Origin: Hedera helix
Lineage: Eukaryota > Streptophyta > Magnoliopsida > Apiales > Araliaceae
Direction of reading: 5' to 3'
NCBI GenBank assembly: GCA_947179155.2
Contig: OX359270.1
Span: 26,375,556-26,439,555 of the forward strand
Length of the DNA: 64,000 bases
The stretch's first letter is position 1. Each line of letters begins with the position of its first letter. Positions 45,591-56,934 of this stretch are shown one piece after another. The notes beneath the pieces are model-generated. The model saw only the letters and a program-made list of their open reading frames with translations, did no database searches and was not told where the DNA came from. The position numbers and the translations under genes were made by a program.

Positions 45591-48500
45591 GTGTACCGAT
45601 TTGAGTCATTCTAGCCTAACAAACGATTTTACAAATTTGAAAGACGATTCTGATTTTGATATAGAACTGGATTTCGATTTGATGGGAATTGAGCAGGACG
45701 AAGCAGATGATGACGACGCTCCCGACGAGATCAAAGAGTGGGTCGAGGATAAACCCAAACCCAACTTAGACCAAACCATCACCATCAACATAGGAAACCC
45801 TGAGAATCCCAAAGAGCTGAAAATTGGGGCAGACTTAACTCCAGACCAGAAAACAGAGATAACTGAACTATTGAGCCAATATGAGGATGTGTTTGCTTGG
45901 TCGCACGAAGACATGGTCGGCTTGTTCACGGATATTGTGATACATCGATTGCCTATCAAGGAGGGTTTCAGGCCAGTTAAGCAGAAGCTGAGAAAATTGA
46001 AACCGGAGTGGAGCTTGAAAGTGAAGGAAGAGATAGTCAAGCAATTCAAGGCTGGGATCATCATGGTGTCTACTTACCCAGAATGGCTTTCCAATATAGT
46101 CCCCGTGGCAAAGCCTGGAGGAAAGGTGAGAGTGTGCGTGGATTATAGGGATCTGAACAAGGCCAGTCTTAAGGATAACTTTCCAGTGCCTTTCATACAC
46201 ATCTTGGTGGATAACACAGCTCAGTATGAAATGTATTCATTTGTCGATTGTTTCGCGGGGTATCACCAGATAATGGTGGCGGAAGAGGATCGAGAAAAGA
46301 CTGCCTTCATCACCCCATGGGGCACGTTTTGTTATAGACGACTTTCTTTCGGCCTCACAAATGCGGGAGCCACTTATCAGAGAGCCATGATGGCCCTGTT
46401 CCACGACATGATGCACAAGGAAATAGAGGTTTACGTGGATGACATCATTGTGAAATCGAAGGCGGAATCTGACCATGTGACTCACCTTAAGAAGCTATTT
46501 GAGCGGCTCAGGAAGTATAATTTGAAGCTCAATCCAGCCAAATGTGCCTTCGGGGTTCAGTCAGGTAGGCTCCTTGGATTCTTGGTGAGCAATCGAGGTA
46601 TCGAACTGGATCCGGCTAAGATCAGGGCTATTGTGGATATGCCAGCTCCCCGTACAGAGAAAGAGATAAGGAGATTTTTGGGGAGAATAAACTTCATCAG
46701 TCGGTTCATATCCCATCTGACCACCACCTGCGAACCAATCTTCAAACTGTTAAGGAAAGATGCCTCCCGGAAGTGGAACAGTCAATGCCAAAAGGCCTTT
46801 CAGACTATCAAGAAGCAATTAACAGAAGCGCCAGTGCTGGTACCGCCAAAGGACGGGGTTCCCCTTTTCCTGTATATATCCGTGAATGATATGGCGATGG
46901 GTTGTACGCTGGGGCAGAAGAGTGAATCCGGTAAGGAGCATGCCATTTATTACCTCAGCAAGAGATTCAGCAGCTGTGAACAGAATTACACGCCGATCAA
47001 GAGAACATGTTGCGCCTTGGCCTGGGCTGCTATGAGGTTACAGCATTACCTCCATGGACACACTACCTATTTGATCTCGCGGGTCGACCCATTGAAGTAT
47101 ATATTTGAAAGACCAATGCTGAATTGTCGATTGTCAAGGTGGCAGTTAATCCTCCAGCAATTTGACATCCTGTATGTTACCCAGAAAGCCATGAAGGGGC
47201 AGGGAATTGCAGATCAATTATCAGAGATGCCGACAGGGGGGACGGAGCCTTTAGAGACTTTCCTACCGGGTGAAGACATACTGTGGGTCCAGCAGGCGAG
47301 GTGTGATGACGAAGGGCAGTTTTGGAAAATGTATTTTGACGGTGCCATGAATGCTGAAGGGGCTGGAGCTGGAGCAGTCCTGGTCTCCATTACGGGCGAG
47401 CAATACCCTGTTCTCACCAAATTAAAGTTCAGTAACTCAAACAATACGGCTGAATACGAAGGATGTATATTGGGACTGAGATTCGCCCGCAATATGGGAG
47501 TGAAAAGATTAGCCGTATTCGGGGATTCAGAGTTGGTAATCAGACAGGCGACAGGGGTATATGGCACTAAGGAGCTTCGGTTACTCCCCTACCACCGGTG
47601 TGTGATCCGATTAATGCAAGAATTTGAAGACATAGCTTTCCGACACATTCCCAGGGGGCGGAATGACTTTGCCGATGCATTGGCCACCCTGGCTTCATTA
47701 GTCCATGTACTCAAAGGCAAAGCCACTCCACAGATTGAAATAACAGTGCAAAATGCTCCCGCTTACGAAGAATATATATCGGAATTGTCAGAAGATGTGG
47801 TTCAGCCAAATCAGCCCTGGTATCATGACATACTGAAATATTTGAGGGATAGATCGCTCCCCGACCAGGCGAACCGAACGGACAGGCAGAGAATCCAGAA
47901 GATGGCGATGAAATTCTATTTAAGCGGAGATTCCCTGTATAGGAGGGATGTAGGCTTGGGACTATTGCGATGTGTAGACGAGACTCAAGCACAGAAAATC
48001 ATGGGCGAAGTGCACGGTGGAGTGTGTGGGCCGCATATGAGTGGACCAATGTTGGCCAAGAAAATTCTGAGAACGGGGCACTACTGGCTATCACTTAAGG
48101 CTGATTGTGACGATCATGTCAAGCGATGTTTCCAATGCCAAGCACACGGTAATGTGATGCATGCGCCTCCTAATGAACTGCATTGTATGACTTCCCCTTG
48201 GCCGTTCTCCATGTGGGGTATGGATGTTATCGGGCCTGTGGAGCCCAAAGCGAGCAACGGCCACCGGTTCATTTTTGTCATGATTGACTATTTCACTAAA
48301 TGGGTGGAGGCAGCTTCTTTCCCCAAAGTAACGCTAGAAGTTATAGTCAGTTTCATCAGGAACAATGTTATTTGCCGGTACGGACAGCCTGAAATCTTGG
48401 TGTCCGACAATGCCAAGAATCTGAACAATGCCCTTATGAAAGAATTGTGCGCCCAATTCAAAATCAAGCATCTCAATTCTGTCATTTACAGGCCCAAAAT

Positions 48501-49065
48501 GAATGGGGCCGTGGAGGCGGCGAATAAGAATATAAAGAGAATTATGGCAAGAATGTCTGCCAATCATCGGGGATGGCCGGACTTGCTACCCCTCACACTG
48601 TTTGCATATCGGACATCAGTTCGTACGTCTACAGGGGCAACCCCTTACGCCTTGGTATATGGGATGGAGGCCGTTTTGCCAGTAGAGATGGAGATGGCAT
48701 CCTTCCGAATTTTGCTCGATGCTCGGATTGACGAGGAGGATTGGATACAAAGTCGATACGACCAGTTAGCCTTGATAGATGAGAGAAGAGTGGCGGCTAT
48801 ATTACACGGTCAGTTGTATCAGCAACGCATTTCTCGATCGTACGACAAAAAGATACGGTCCCGAAAGTTCAAGGAAAATGATTTAGTGCTAAAGAGGGTC
48901 ATGCCCTGTCAAGACGAAGCCAAGGGGAAATTCGCTCCAAATTGGGAAGGACCCTTTGTGATCAAGAAAGTCCTATCTGGAGGGGCCCTTATCCTACAAG
49001 AAATGGATGGCGAGGTATTTCCGCAGCCCCTGAATTCTGACTCTGTGAAACGGTTCTATGCTTAA
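45591..49065 (+). CDS. Gypsy pol: reverse transcriptase, RNase H, second RNase H, integrase
   Basis: Uninterrupted for about 1158 codons. The RT core includes KVRVCVDYRDLNKASLKDNF, AFITPWGTFCYRRLSFGLTN and the catalytic YVDDIIVK at about 46430. The native RNase H follows, with AMGCTLGQ (47000 region). A second, archaeal-type RNase H has MYFDGAMNAEGAGAGAVL (about 47325), NNTAEYEG, FGDSELVI and NDFADALATLA, keeping its acidic residues. Integrase has the zinc-finger Cys pair CFQCQ, then MDVIGPV (about 48220), VSDNAKNLN (about 48400) and GAVEAANK (about 48510) for the DDE triad. The dual RNase H is diagnostic of the Tat clade. No defect was seen. Translation probably depends on splicing from the upstream ORF. 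Confidence 0.95.
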
Positions 49066-49067
<2 letters not shown>

Positions 49068-49096
<29 letters not shown>

Positions 49097-49170
49097 CTCT
49101 CCCTTGTAACTCGAACTACGTAGGACCTGATCTCCTGACCTTGTGGGAGTACGTAGGCAGCCATCATGGC
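49068..49170 (+). promoter_or_regulatory. A homopolymer and conserved post-pol motif
   Basis: About 27 A's follow the pol stop codons. Then comes CTCGAACTACGTAGGACCTG and, 25 bp on, GAGTACGTAGGCAGCC. This paired ACTACGTAGG/AGTACGTAGG motif recurs after pol in many plant Tat elements (from memory). It could be an RNA structure or processing site. Confidence 0.5.
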
Positions 49171-49589
49171 GCGGTCCGTTCTATACAAAATAATAAACCT
49201 TGTCCCTGTACCAAACCCATTTCCAGAAAAAAAACCCCGAAACCCTACTTTGACAAATACATTCCGAATCTTCCCCAAACCTAGCCACATAATTAGCCCA
49301 AAGTCCGAGACTCGCTTCGATGAAATCAAAGGGGGCACGCGGCAATATCTGTTGAGTTCCAATCAAGACTTGAGGAGAGAAATAAGGCGATATATCGAAA
49401 TCATAATCGGCTGGATAAAATGAGGATCCAATGAAGGGCGACGATGCATCAAAAAGGGAAATGACTAAAACCATAAATATTTCTCTATATATACAAAACA
49501 TTTTGATTACAAGTCTGTCTTTTAAATAAAAGTGATGAAACTGACATAGCCCGTGCAGGGAATAAAATCATCTACAGGCCGGAGACCAG

Positions 49590-51225
49590 CTAGAGCAGGA
49601 TAGACAGAATAGTCGAGGCATCATGAACCCCCGGCTCACCCGCAATCTGCTGTCCCATCATGTCAATCCGAGTCAAAAGAGCAGCAGCGCTGGTAATAGT
49701 CGCAGAATGGCCCTCCATGACAAATCTGACCTGCTCGATAACACTATCTCTGGCAGAGAGAGCGGTATCACAGGCTAGTACGGCGGCGTCCCGCTCCGCA
49801 TGCGCGGTATCCCTCTCAATATCGGTGGCACTCAAGGCAGACCGGAGCCGGGTACCCTCAACCATCAATCTCTGGGTCCGATCCACCCAATCAATGGAAG
49901 GGACATGTACCACAGCAGAAACCTCCTCAACCCCAGACCTGGGCGCTAATCCTGAAAGCTCCATAGGAATGACCGCATCTGAACTGGTCTCATCAGGGAA
50001 AAGTCCTCGAGAACCACCCAATACCCCAGTCGGATCAAAGTCGGCAATCTCAGAATCTCCTTGCAACCATAACAGATAACCGGGTGTCTGAGCGGGGTGA
50101 CTATCCCCAAACTCGGCCGCGCCCCTATGTGACCAAAGATCGTATACCCTCAGCAACTCCCTCTCCGTCTGAGGCGATATGAGAAATCGGTAGTCAGCAG
50201 CTCCCGTAAAAAGATGGAGATCCTGCATCTGGCCAAACTGCCCCATGACCGCTAAGGGATGATAAGTCGTCACCCCCCTCAAGCCAAGGAGAGGGACGAA
50301 ATCGAAAGGTGGCACATGAGTCAAGAAACTCTGGAAGGAGCAATAACCCGAATAGATCAGAGGATGGAAAGGTTCCTCAATGGCCCTCAATGGCCGATAA
50401 GAACTCCCTCCATGAGGCTGTATCCGTGCATCGCCGGGGACGGAAAGAGAACTGCATGGCTAGACTGTGGCTGAAACAGAACCCGTGTCGACGAAACTGT
50501 CCAATGGGTCTGAGGTGGCTCATGAACCATACGTACAGCAAAGTAGAGCTTCCCTTGAATATGCGACCAGAGAAGGAATGGCAGTACGAGGCCGATAGGT
50601 AAGTCTCAGCAAGTATCATGGGAAGGATAGTATGATCCTCCTGAAGGGCCTGAACCGCTACGATAACCCGCATATCCAGGAGGGCGTCCCCTGCGGGCAT
50701 GTACAGGGCTGATATGACACAAGCCATCAAAACATCCACTCTCAAAGCGCCCCAGGGCTCCTCAGATACTGAAAAATCACTGGGGAATCGAGAGAAGCTA
50801 TCCACCGAACCAAATCTGTCAACCAGGAAGGATAGAGGAACAAGGTGGCCAGAGGAGGTCACAGATAGCAGGGCTGTCCTCCGCAAGCCTGTGAAAGTCA
50901 GGAACTGGCGGCGCATATGGCCAGAGGTAACCCGTGCACAGGGACCATCCACGGACAAGCCGGTGAAGCGAGCATACTCCTCAAGTGTGGGGGTCAGATA
51001 CTCCATCCCAAACCTGAAAACGTGCCTGTCAGGGACCCAGCAACTAAGAATGCCGTCTACAAAGCCCGGCGGTACCTGGAATGATAAAAGAGAAAAGGAG
51101 TGTCCCAGAAGACCATCTGCAATGATTCGGTCGGAGGGTAGCAAACTATCCAGCCACGAAAGAAACAGGCCAATGATCCCTGAGGGAGCGTGAGGGCCCA
51201 CGCGAACCACATCTATAGAAGACAT
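49590..51225 (-). pseudogene. Antisense gene B: DUF7745-like protein, broken by a 10-bp duplication
   Basis: The minus-strand ATG at 51225 directly follows a good acceptor (TTTTTACAG), so an intron in the 5' leader is possible. Motifs: YLTPTLEEYARFTGLSVDGP (about 51000), CVISALYMPAGDALLDMRVI, TYLSASYCHSFSGR, LLYVWFMSHLRP and, after the frame break, VPLLGLRGVTTYHPLAVMGQ. These fit the plant retroelement-associated DUF7745 family. The break is a tandem duplication of CTCAATGGCC (plus strand 50376-50395) that shifts the frame. The C-terminus (49590-49900) is an Ala/Arg/Asp-rich predicted coiled coil. No enzymatic role is known for the family. Confidence 0.75.
50376..50395. repeat. 10-bp tandem duplication that breaks antisense gene B
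   Basis: CTCAATGGCCCTCAATGGCC: two exact copies. Ten bases is not a multiple of three, and the two open frames of gene B meet exactly here. Confidence 0.9.
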
Positions 51226-51439
51226 CTGTAAAAAGCAGTATCAAAAGACTATACAGGGTCAAATTTTATTTATCCATATATATAATAAATCATGCATCCT
51301 ACAGACTATGATGGAATGAACGGAGCATCAAAAGTAAATGATTGTGCATAAATTGAAATAAGTCTGTACATAATACATGAAATGAGAAATGATAGTAAAA
51401 CGAGCAGGTTTAAATACAGAGATCCTAGCCTATCAAAGT

Positions 51440-53401
51440 CTAATCAGTGAAATCTATGCCATCAATGAAGGTGTCATCGTCAAACTGATCTACAGGCAAG
51501 TCCTGGGGAAGGGCAACCTCATCCTCAAAATTAAGGTCTGGGCAGGAATAAGGCGGAACTGGGGCATCCGATGTACCGGGGCCCGCGCCAAAATCAGATC
51601 CCTGCGGGTCTGCAGCATAAGCCTCCTCTGGATCTCGGCCCAAGCTCCGAACGAAGAGAGATAACTGATCCACCCTCCGAGTGAGTGAAGCAATCTGGTC
51701 CGAATGGGTGGGGACACGGACACACTCCATCCAATCTGCCATCATCACCGACCCGTGAACCAGGTCTCCGAGGAAGAAGGTAGCTCGGGTCTGATGACCG
51801 ATAGTGCGGGGTCTCCACCAGGCACTGAAGCTCTCGCTCGTGTGAGGACCGATGGAAAGCATATATCCGTCCTCCCCGGCCATCAGGGCCTCTGGAAGGT
51901 GGGCATCCGCAAACCAAGCTCTCTCTGAGGGAGGGGCCAAAGGGATATGAGCCTCCCCAGTCACACATCTGATGGCGCGCTCCCTCAGATACAGCTCCCA
52001 TCCACCGTAGGTCAGAAAAGGAATACGGCGAGTGGACAAGGCATGCTCCAGGTCCGCGGCGTAACCACCGGCAAGGCCAGCCGCCAAATGATCCGCCGTG
52101 TAAGGAACCCAGGTCACATCCGCGGACGAGATTAGCTCTAACTGCAGCCGACAATGAGCGAAGCTATCGGACACTGGGGTCTCCTCGAGAGTACTGTGAT
52201 GCCATCTACGACCCCTGGGATAAGTCTCCGGGCCGAGGGTAGTAACGGGCCGCAAGCAGGGTAGTCTCTCGTAAGCCCAGAACTGTCAAACAAAACAGAA
52301 AAGCCATAAGTAGTAGGAAGGAACAAAGAAATGGAACGAAACGAGAACTGTATGATAAAAGGGACCTACTAGCAGGAAGGGGTAGAAGCCGAGCCAGGCA
52401 TCGGTCTGTCCCTCTGAGCGGAGACGAAGACCCTGTAGGAAGTATGCGAAGGTGAAAGAGCCCCAATCGTAATCCCCGATCCGGTCAACATCCCTGGTGG
52501 CTCCGACAATGCTGAAATGGATAGTCGAGGAGTTGTTCCCCAGAAAATAGCCCCTCATAATGGTCAGAAACAGACGGCGGAGCAGAAAATCACGAGCAGA
52601 CCGGTCCTCAGGGAATGGCTCAGAGAGGACCCCTCCAATGGCATCTACAGCCAGGGCTCCCGATCGAATGCTGCGGGCCTTAAAGACCTTATCATGGGGA
52701 GATTATCCCAATAGGGATCGAACAGCGGCGGGGGTAATGTCAGTCTCCAGAGGGACCCGGGGTCCAGAAAACTCCACCCCGGTGATATAACGCCAGTCGA
52801 GAGGGGTCAACACCAGCTCACAGTCAAGAAGATGAAGCGACTGTGTATGGTGGAACCAGCGCTCAGCTAGAGCCCTCATATAACCCCACAGACACCGGCG
52901 AGGGGCAATGGTGAAGAAATGTCTGAAGCCCCAGGAATCAACCATCCCCCTATAGTCGGAATGCAAGGCATGATAGAGGGTGTAGATGCTAAACCAGTTG
53001 CCCCGAGGCTGGGTAAACTCAGGAACCTGTGACGACCATCAAAAGTCAGGCATGGTAACCATACGGATTTGAATAAACTTAAACGACGGATATACCTCGT
53101 TAGCCGCCAGGTAGGCTGATGGATGACTACTGAGAACCGGACCGAGCAGATCAGGTATCCTGGCGCGGGCCCCTGGTAAGGTCCGACGCGTGGGGGGAGG
53201 GGCCGCTGTACCTGAAGGGCCCGCCTCTGCCTCAGCTGGGGCATCCTCGTCAACATCCGGCTGAACGGGACAAAGGATAGACTCCGCTAATCTACGGGAA
53301 TGACGGGTCAGAACGGGAGCTGGAGCTGGGGTGGCCGCTCTATGACGTCGGACACCCGCCACCCGGGGCACTGCGGAGCCACTGGGAGCATCAGGATCCA
53401 T
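51440..53401 (-). pseudogene. Antisense gene A: plant mobile domain protein, three exons, one nonsense codon
   Basis: The minus-strand exons are 53401-53096, 53026-52370 and 52282-51440, with introns of 69 and 87 bp (GTATATCC...GTCACAG and GTAGGTCC...TTTGACAG), all phase 0. About 600 codons. Exon 1 is Pro/Ala/Arg-rich. Exon 2 has ALAERWFHHTQSLHLLDCEL and VLTPLDWRYITGV, the hallmark of the aminotransferase-like plant mobile domain (PF10536 type), and later FLGNNSSTIHF. Exon 3 begins FWAYERL and ends in an acidic tail. A single TAA at 52703-52705 interrupts exon 2. Extra antisense ORFs of this class are known in Tat elements; related host proteins act in transposon silencing and meristem control. 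Confidence 0.8.
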
Positions 53402-54170
53402 GGCTGAAACGGCATCACGAAAAGGAGGTACATCCTTAGCTCGTTATCTTTCAAAAATCTTATTGCATATTGCTAAAAAATCATAGGGCAGCATGACATG
53501 TTTATAAAATGAAAATGCATGAATAAATCCCTAGGGGTGCGCTAGATTTCCCGAAATTTCGGCAGAGTTTCGTTTGTAAAATGGACATCCCATGCACGAT
53601 CCGGCATGTTTAATCAAATCAGGCAACCAACAAATCCCAAATGCAAGTGAAAATAATGCACCATGAGCATGAAATGACTGAAATCATGTTTTTTCAAAGT
53701 AAATAAAGCATGACTGCAAGACCCGTTTGTTTATGTATGCTACGGCTAACCCCAATATCTCATATAGGCATGCATTACTAAGATTAAAATATTTAAACAA
53801 GTAAATACATAGTCAATTGAAAGCAGAAATAAAAGAGAAAGGAGTTAAAACGTTACCCAAAGCGCGTAGAGTGTTTTAATCGGAGCAGATTTGGCCAAAA
53901 GATGTCCAAAAGACGAAAAAGCAGGGTAGGGGACGAGGAAAACCGAAAACGAGAAAAAGGGACAGCGAAAAAGTGAAAAGAAAGTGGGGGTCGCGATCGG
54001 AAGTAGGGACCGATCCCAGCCGCAGATCCATCTGCGGCCATCTGCGGCTGGCCGCAGATGGATCTGCGGCTGGTCCCGGTGACCAATTTTGCCTCCCTTT
54101 TGCTACCCGAGTCAACCTGCAACGAGTCCCATGTTAAGATATAAGATTTTAGAAATACCTGATTAAAAAA
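53402..54170 (-). promoter_or_regulatory. Upstream region of the antisense genes with palindrome
   Basis: No coding similarity. At 54017-54072 lies a near-palindrome built of CAGCCGCAGATCCATCTGCG and its inverse, close kin to the LTR palindrome. Minus-strand sequence after it is CT-rich (53930-54000), resembling a plant 5' leader. This is where a promoter for the antisense genes would be expected. Confidence 0.45.
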
Positions 54171-54530
54171 ACGACCCGTCAGATACGAGACCTGACCAAT
54201 TGAAAAACGACCCGTCAGATACGAGACCTGACCAATTGAAAAACGACCCGTCAGATACGAGACCTGACCAATTGAAAAATGACCCGTCAGATACGAGACC
54301 TGACCAATTGAAAAACGACCCGTCAGATACGAGACCTGACCAATTGAAAAACGACCCGTCAGATAGGAGACCTGACCAATTGAAAAACGAACCGTCAGAT
54401 ACGATACCTGACCAATTGAAAAACGACCCGTCAGATACGAGACCTGACCAATTGAAAAATGACCCGTCAAATACGACACCTGACCTATTGAAAAACGAAC
54501 CGTCAGATACGATACCTGACCAATCCAAGA
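54171..54530 (+). repeat. 36-bp tandem array, ten copies
   Basis: The unit starts ACGACCCGTCAGATACGAGA and repeats every 36 bp, with a decayed eleventh copy to about 54550. Because 36 is a multiple of three it keeps frames open on both strands, which gives false ORFs. Arrays in the 3' untranslated part are known from Tat/Ogre elements. Confidence 0.95.
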
Positions 54531-54725
54531 ACGACCGTCGGATGCGAAACCCAAGCAACATCCATTCGTGAAATTCGAATCGACCCCTACACGATCATGT
54601 CCAGTGCGGCATTTGAATTATCTCAACATATGCATTGCATCGATAAAACACATACTGTCTCTCCTGTGCACCAGGTGCCTACTTCTTTATCATGTCCATT
54701 TTATATTTCATTCCATAAACATGAT

Positions 54726-54738
54726 AAAGAGGGGCAGC
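54726..54738 (+). other. Gypsy polypurine tract
   Basis: AAAGAGGGGCAGC directly before the 3' LTR start TGTAGACAC. Confidence 0.8.
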
Positions 54739-56929
54739 TGTAGACACTCAAATTTTGCACTTGTAAACTAACCCTGACAGGAGGGCAAAATTGTCAATTG
54801 ACCCAACATACGAAAAGGAGAGGTGGGCGCCAAAACGCAGTTCCCACCACGGCTTACGATTAAGGCTGTCAAACGCAAAACGAGAATTAGGTCATCTGAG
54901 GCGAGGCCTACGGGCAATCCAGACAAAGCCCGATGCGAATCGCCAAAGAAGGCCAAGGACCACCGCAGTTACAGCATTAGGGTGGGGTCTCGATGCCGGG
55001 AAACCATTCCCCGAATTGATTCATGTATCAAGGAACAACATTCCAAAATAATACAGCAGAAATTGGCAAATTAGTACCGCGTGGCACGAAATTCAAGAAA
55101 AATGCGGCGGACAGCCGCGGATGCAGTCGCGGCCGCCGACAAAAAGACTTTCGCGTGGCTCGAGGGCGGCACACGGCAGCCGAGGAGACGGCCACAGCAG
55201 GCAGCCGCAGATGCATCTGCGGCTGGCCGCAGATGCATCTGCGGCTGCCTGCTGAACCAGTATAGATCGCCATTTCTTCCACCCGAGAGAAGAAGAAGAA
55301 AAAAGAAGAAAAAGAAAAGAGGAGAGAGAGAGCTCGCGGGGAAGAGAGAGAGGGGTCGGTTTTGCTGTTAGATTCAAGCAATATATCCCAGTTGTTGTGT
55401 TTATTAGTTAGAGATCTTGTGGTGTAATCTATTTCGTGATATAGAAGCTTGAGTTGGCATTTTTGCAAGGTGAAAAGGATTTTTTTGAGTTTATATGGCT
55501 TGTATTGTTAATGTAGCATTGTGATTGGTTATTTGATATAGTTTTTTTTGTTGTAATGGCGATGATCTGTGGATTAGGTGTCGTTAGCGAGGGTTCCATC
55601 GGAACATAATTCCTCCTAACGCCCCGATGATATCCGTATGGTGATTTTTCGTTCGTTATGGTTATAAGTAATGCGTAGTGTTGATTTGGTGATATTTGGG
55701 TTGTATAGTGTGATAGCAATGTTAAATCTCGTTAGATTTGGTTTAGGGTTGGTTGTGCAACGATTTGGGTGAATGTGAGCCTAGGGAGGAGATCCTCGTG
55801 GTCAAATCCCGATGATGGACATTTTTGGTATATGTAATCATCAGATGGGATTTGTGGTTGTGTAAATGTAATATTGGGCCTTAAAGCGATACCGAGTCGG
55901 GATCGAGTTAAGGCCCCGTAATAATAAAGTATGTGATTGTGGGTGTTTGGGGTTGTCTGGATGGCTCACATGCCCGTGGATAGCCCCGACACGGTTTGAA
56001 TGTTTATTTTGATTTATGACACAAAAAATGGTTTTCAAGTAAGGCAAATGATAAAGATTTTCTAAAAAGAATCAAATTAGGATATTAGATACACGAGGTT
56101 TAAAAAAGGGTAAAGAGTTTTGGCGAAATTTGATCCTTGTTTGACAAAAAGGCTATATTTGGTTTTAAAATGTCATAAAAGATGTTTTCAAAAATAAATA
56201 AATAACGTTTTCATTAAACTTAGTGCATAGGGTTAAAGAGTTCTAGAAGTTGCCTTCATTTTATTTATATTAATTGTTAGAAGGCAATGTATAGTCTCGA
56301 TTCCTATTTGACAAAAGTTCAAAATTGTTTGTTTTCTAAAAATGACATCTAATAAAAAACCCTCAACGTTTTCGAAATTAAAATCAATCTTTCTTATAAA
56401 AAGCGAAGCCTCGTCATTCGGATCAGAAGACGTCTAAACACTTTCCTGACAAAACACGTTTGCTATATTAAATAAAAAACAAACTTTTTTATGCGAAACT
56501 CACCACAAACCTCCATTTAGGCACACACACACACACACGCAACTCACACATTTTAGGATTTAAAAGGATAGGAAAACATCAAGATTGCGGTAATCGTGTT
56601 TCACGGAAGTCGGGGGGTGCCTAACACCTTCCCCTCGCTTAAGCAAACCCCCGAACTCTATGAATCTCGGTTTGCGGACCAACTAACTCGGAGTCACATA
56701 TGAGCCAGCGATTACGAAAACAAAAATTCGGATGAGTTGGTACATCCATTTTAAATATACCAACTGGCGACTCTGGTCAATTGGCTCATAAAAATTCGAC
56801 ATTTCGAAAACCCCGTCGACACTAAGCCGACCCTTTTCAAAAGTCACATCTTAATCTAAAGGCTAAAATTGGAAAGGGACTTTTATTTAATAATAAAATA
56901 CGAAACGAGCGAAAATCCCGGCGTCGACA
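54739..56929 (+). repeat. 3' LTR of the Tat/Ogre-type gypsy
   Basis: Collinear with 39352-41532 with about 20 visible differences, mostly single bases, plus one-base indels and a microsatellite change. The 58-bp palindrome (55196-55253) is identical to that in the 5' LTR. Confidence 0.95.
55196..55253. repeat. 58-bp nested palindrome in the 3' LTR
   Basis: Same sequence and same three-base centre as at 39799-39856. Confidence 0.95.
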
Positions 56930-56934
56930 ATATT

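Larger units (their letters stand above)
39352..56929 (+). mobile_element. Tat/Ogre-type Ty3/gypsy retrotransposon, 17.6 kb, nearly intact, with antisense genes
   Basis: LTRs of 2181 and 2191 bp begin TGTAGACACTC and end GGCGTCGACA. The 5-bp target duplication ATATT is perfect (39347-39351 and 56930-56934). Inside, in order: primer site, leader, gag-protease, G-patch segment, intron, RT-RNase H-second RNase H-integrase, a conserved post-pol motif, two antisense genes, a 36-bp array and a polypurine tract. The second RNase H, the intron between protease and RT, the large size and the extra antisense ORFs are features of the Tat clade including Ogre. LTRs differ at roughly 20 positions by eye, so insertion was recent. 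Confidence 0.95.

Noticed and set aside
46237..48567. Minus-strand frames across the gypsy pol
   Set aside because: Shadows of the intact pol ORF with no motif of their own.
50699..52135. Plus-strand frames of 62-164 residues over the antisense genes
   Set aside because: Shadows of antisense genes A and B; the minus-strand frames carry the family motifs and splice sites.
54171..54530. CRISPR-like regular repeats
   Set aside because: Units are contiguous without unique spacers, and the context is a plant retrotransposon.
54200..54571. 123-residue and 233-residue frames in the 36-bp array
   Set aside because: They are translations of a 36-bp tandem repeat; any frame without a stop stays open.
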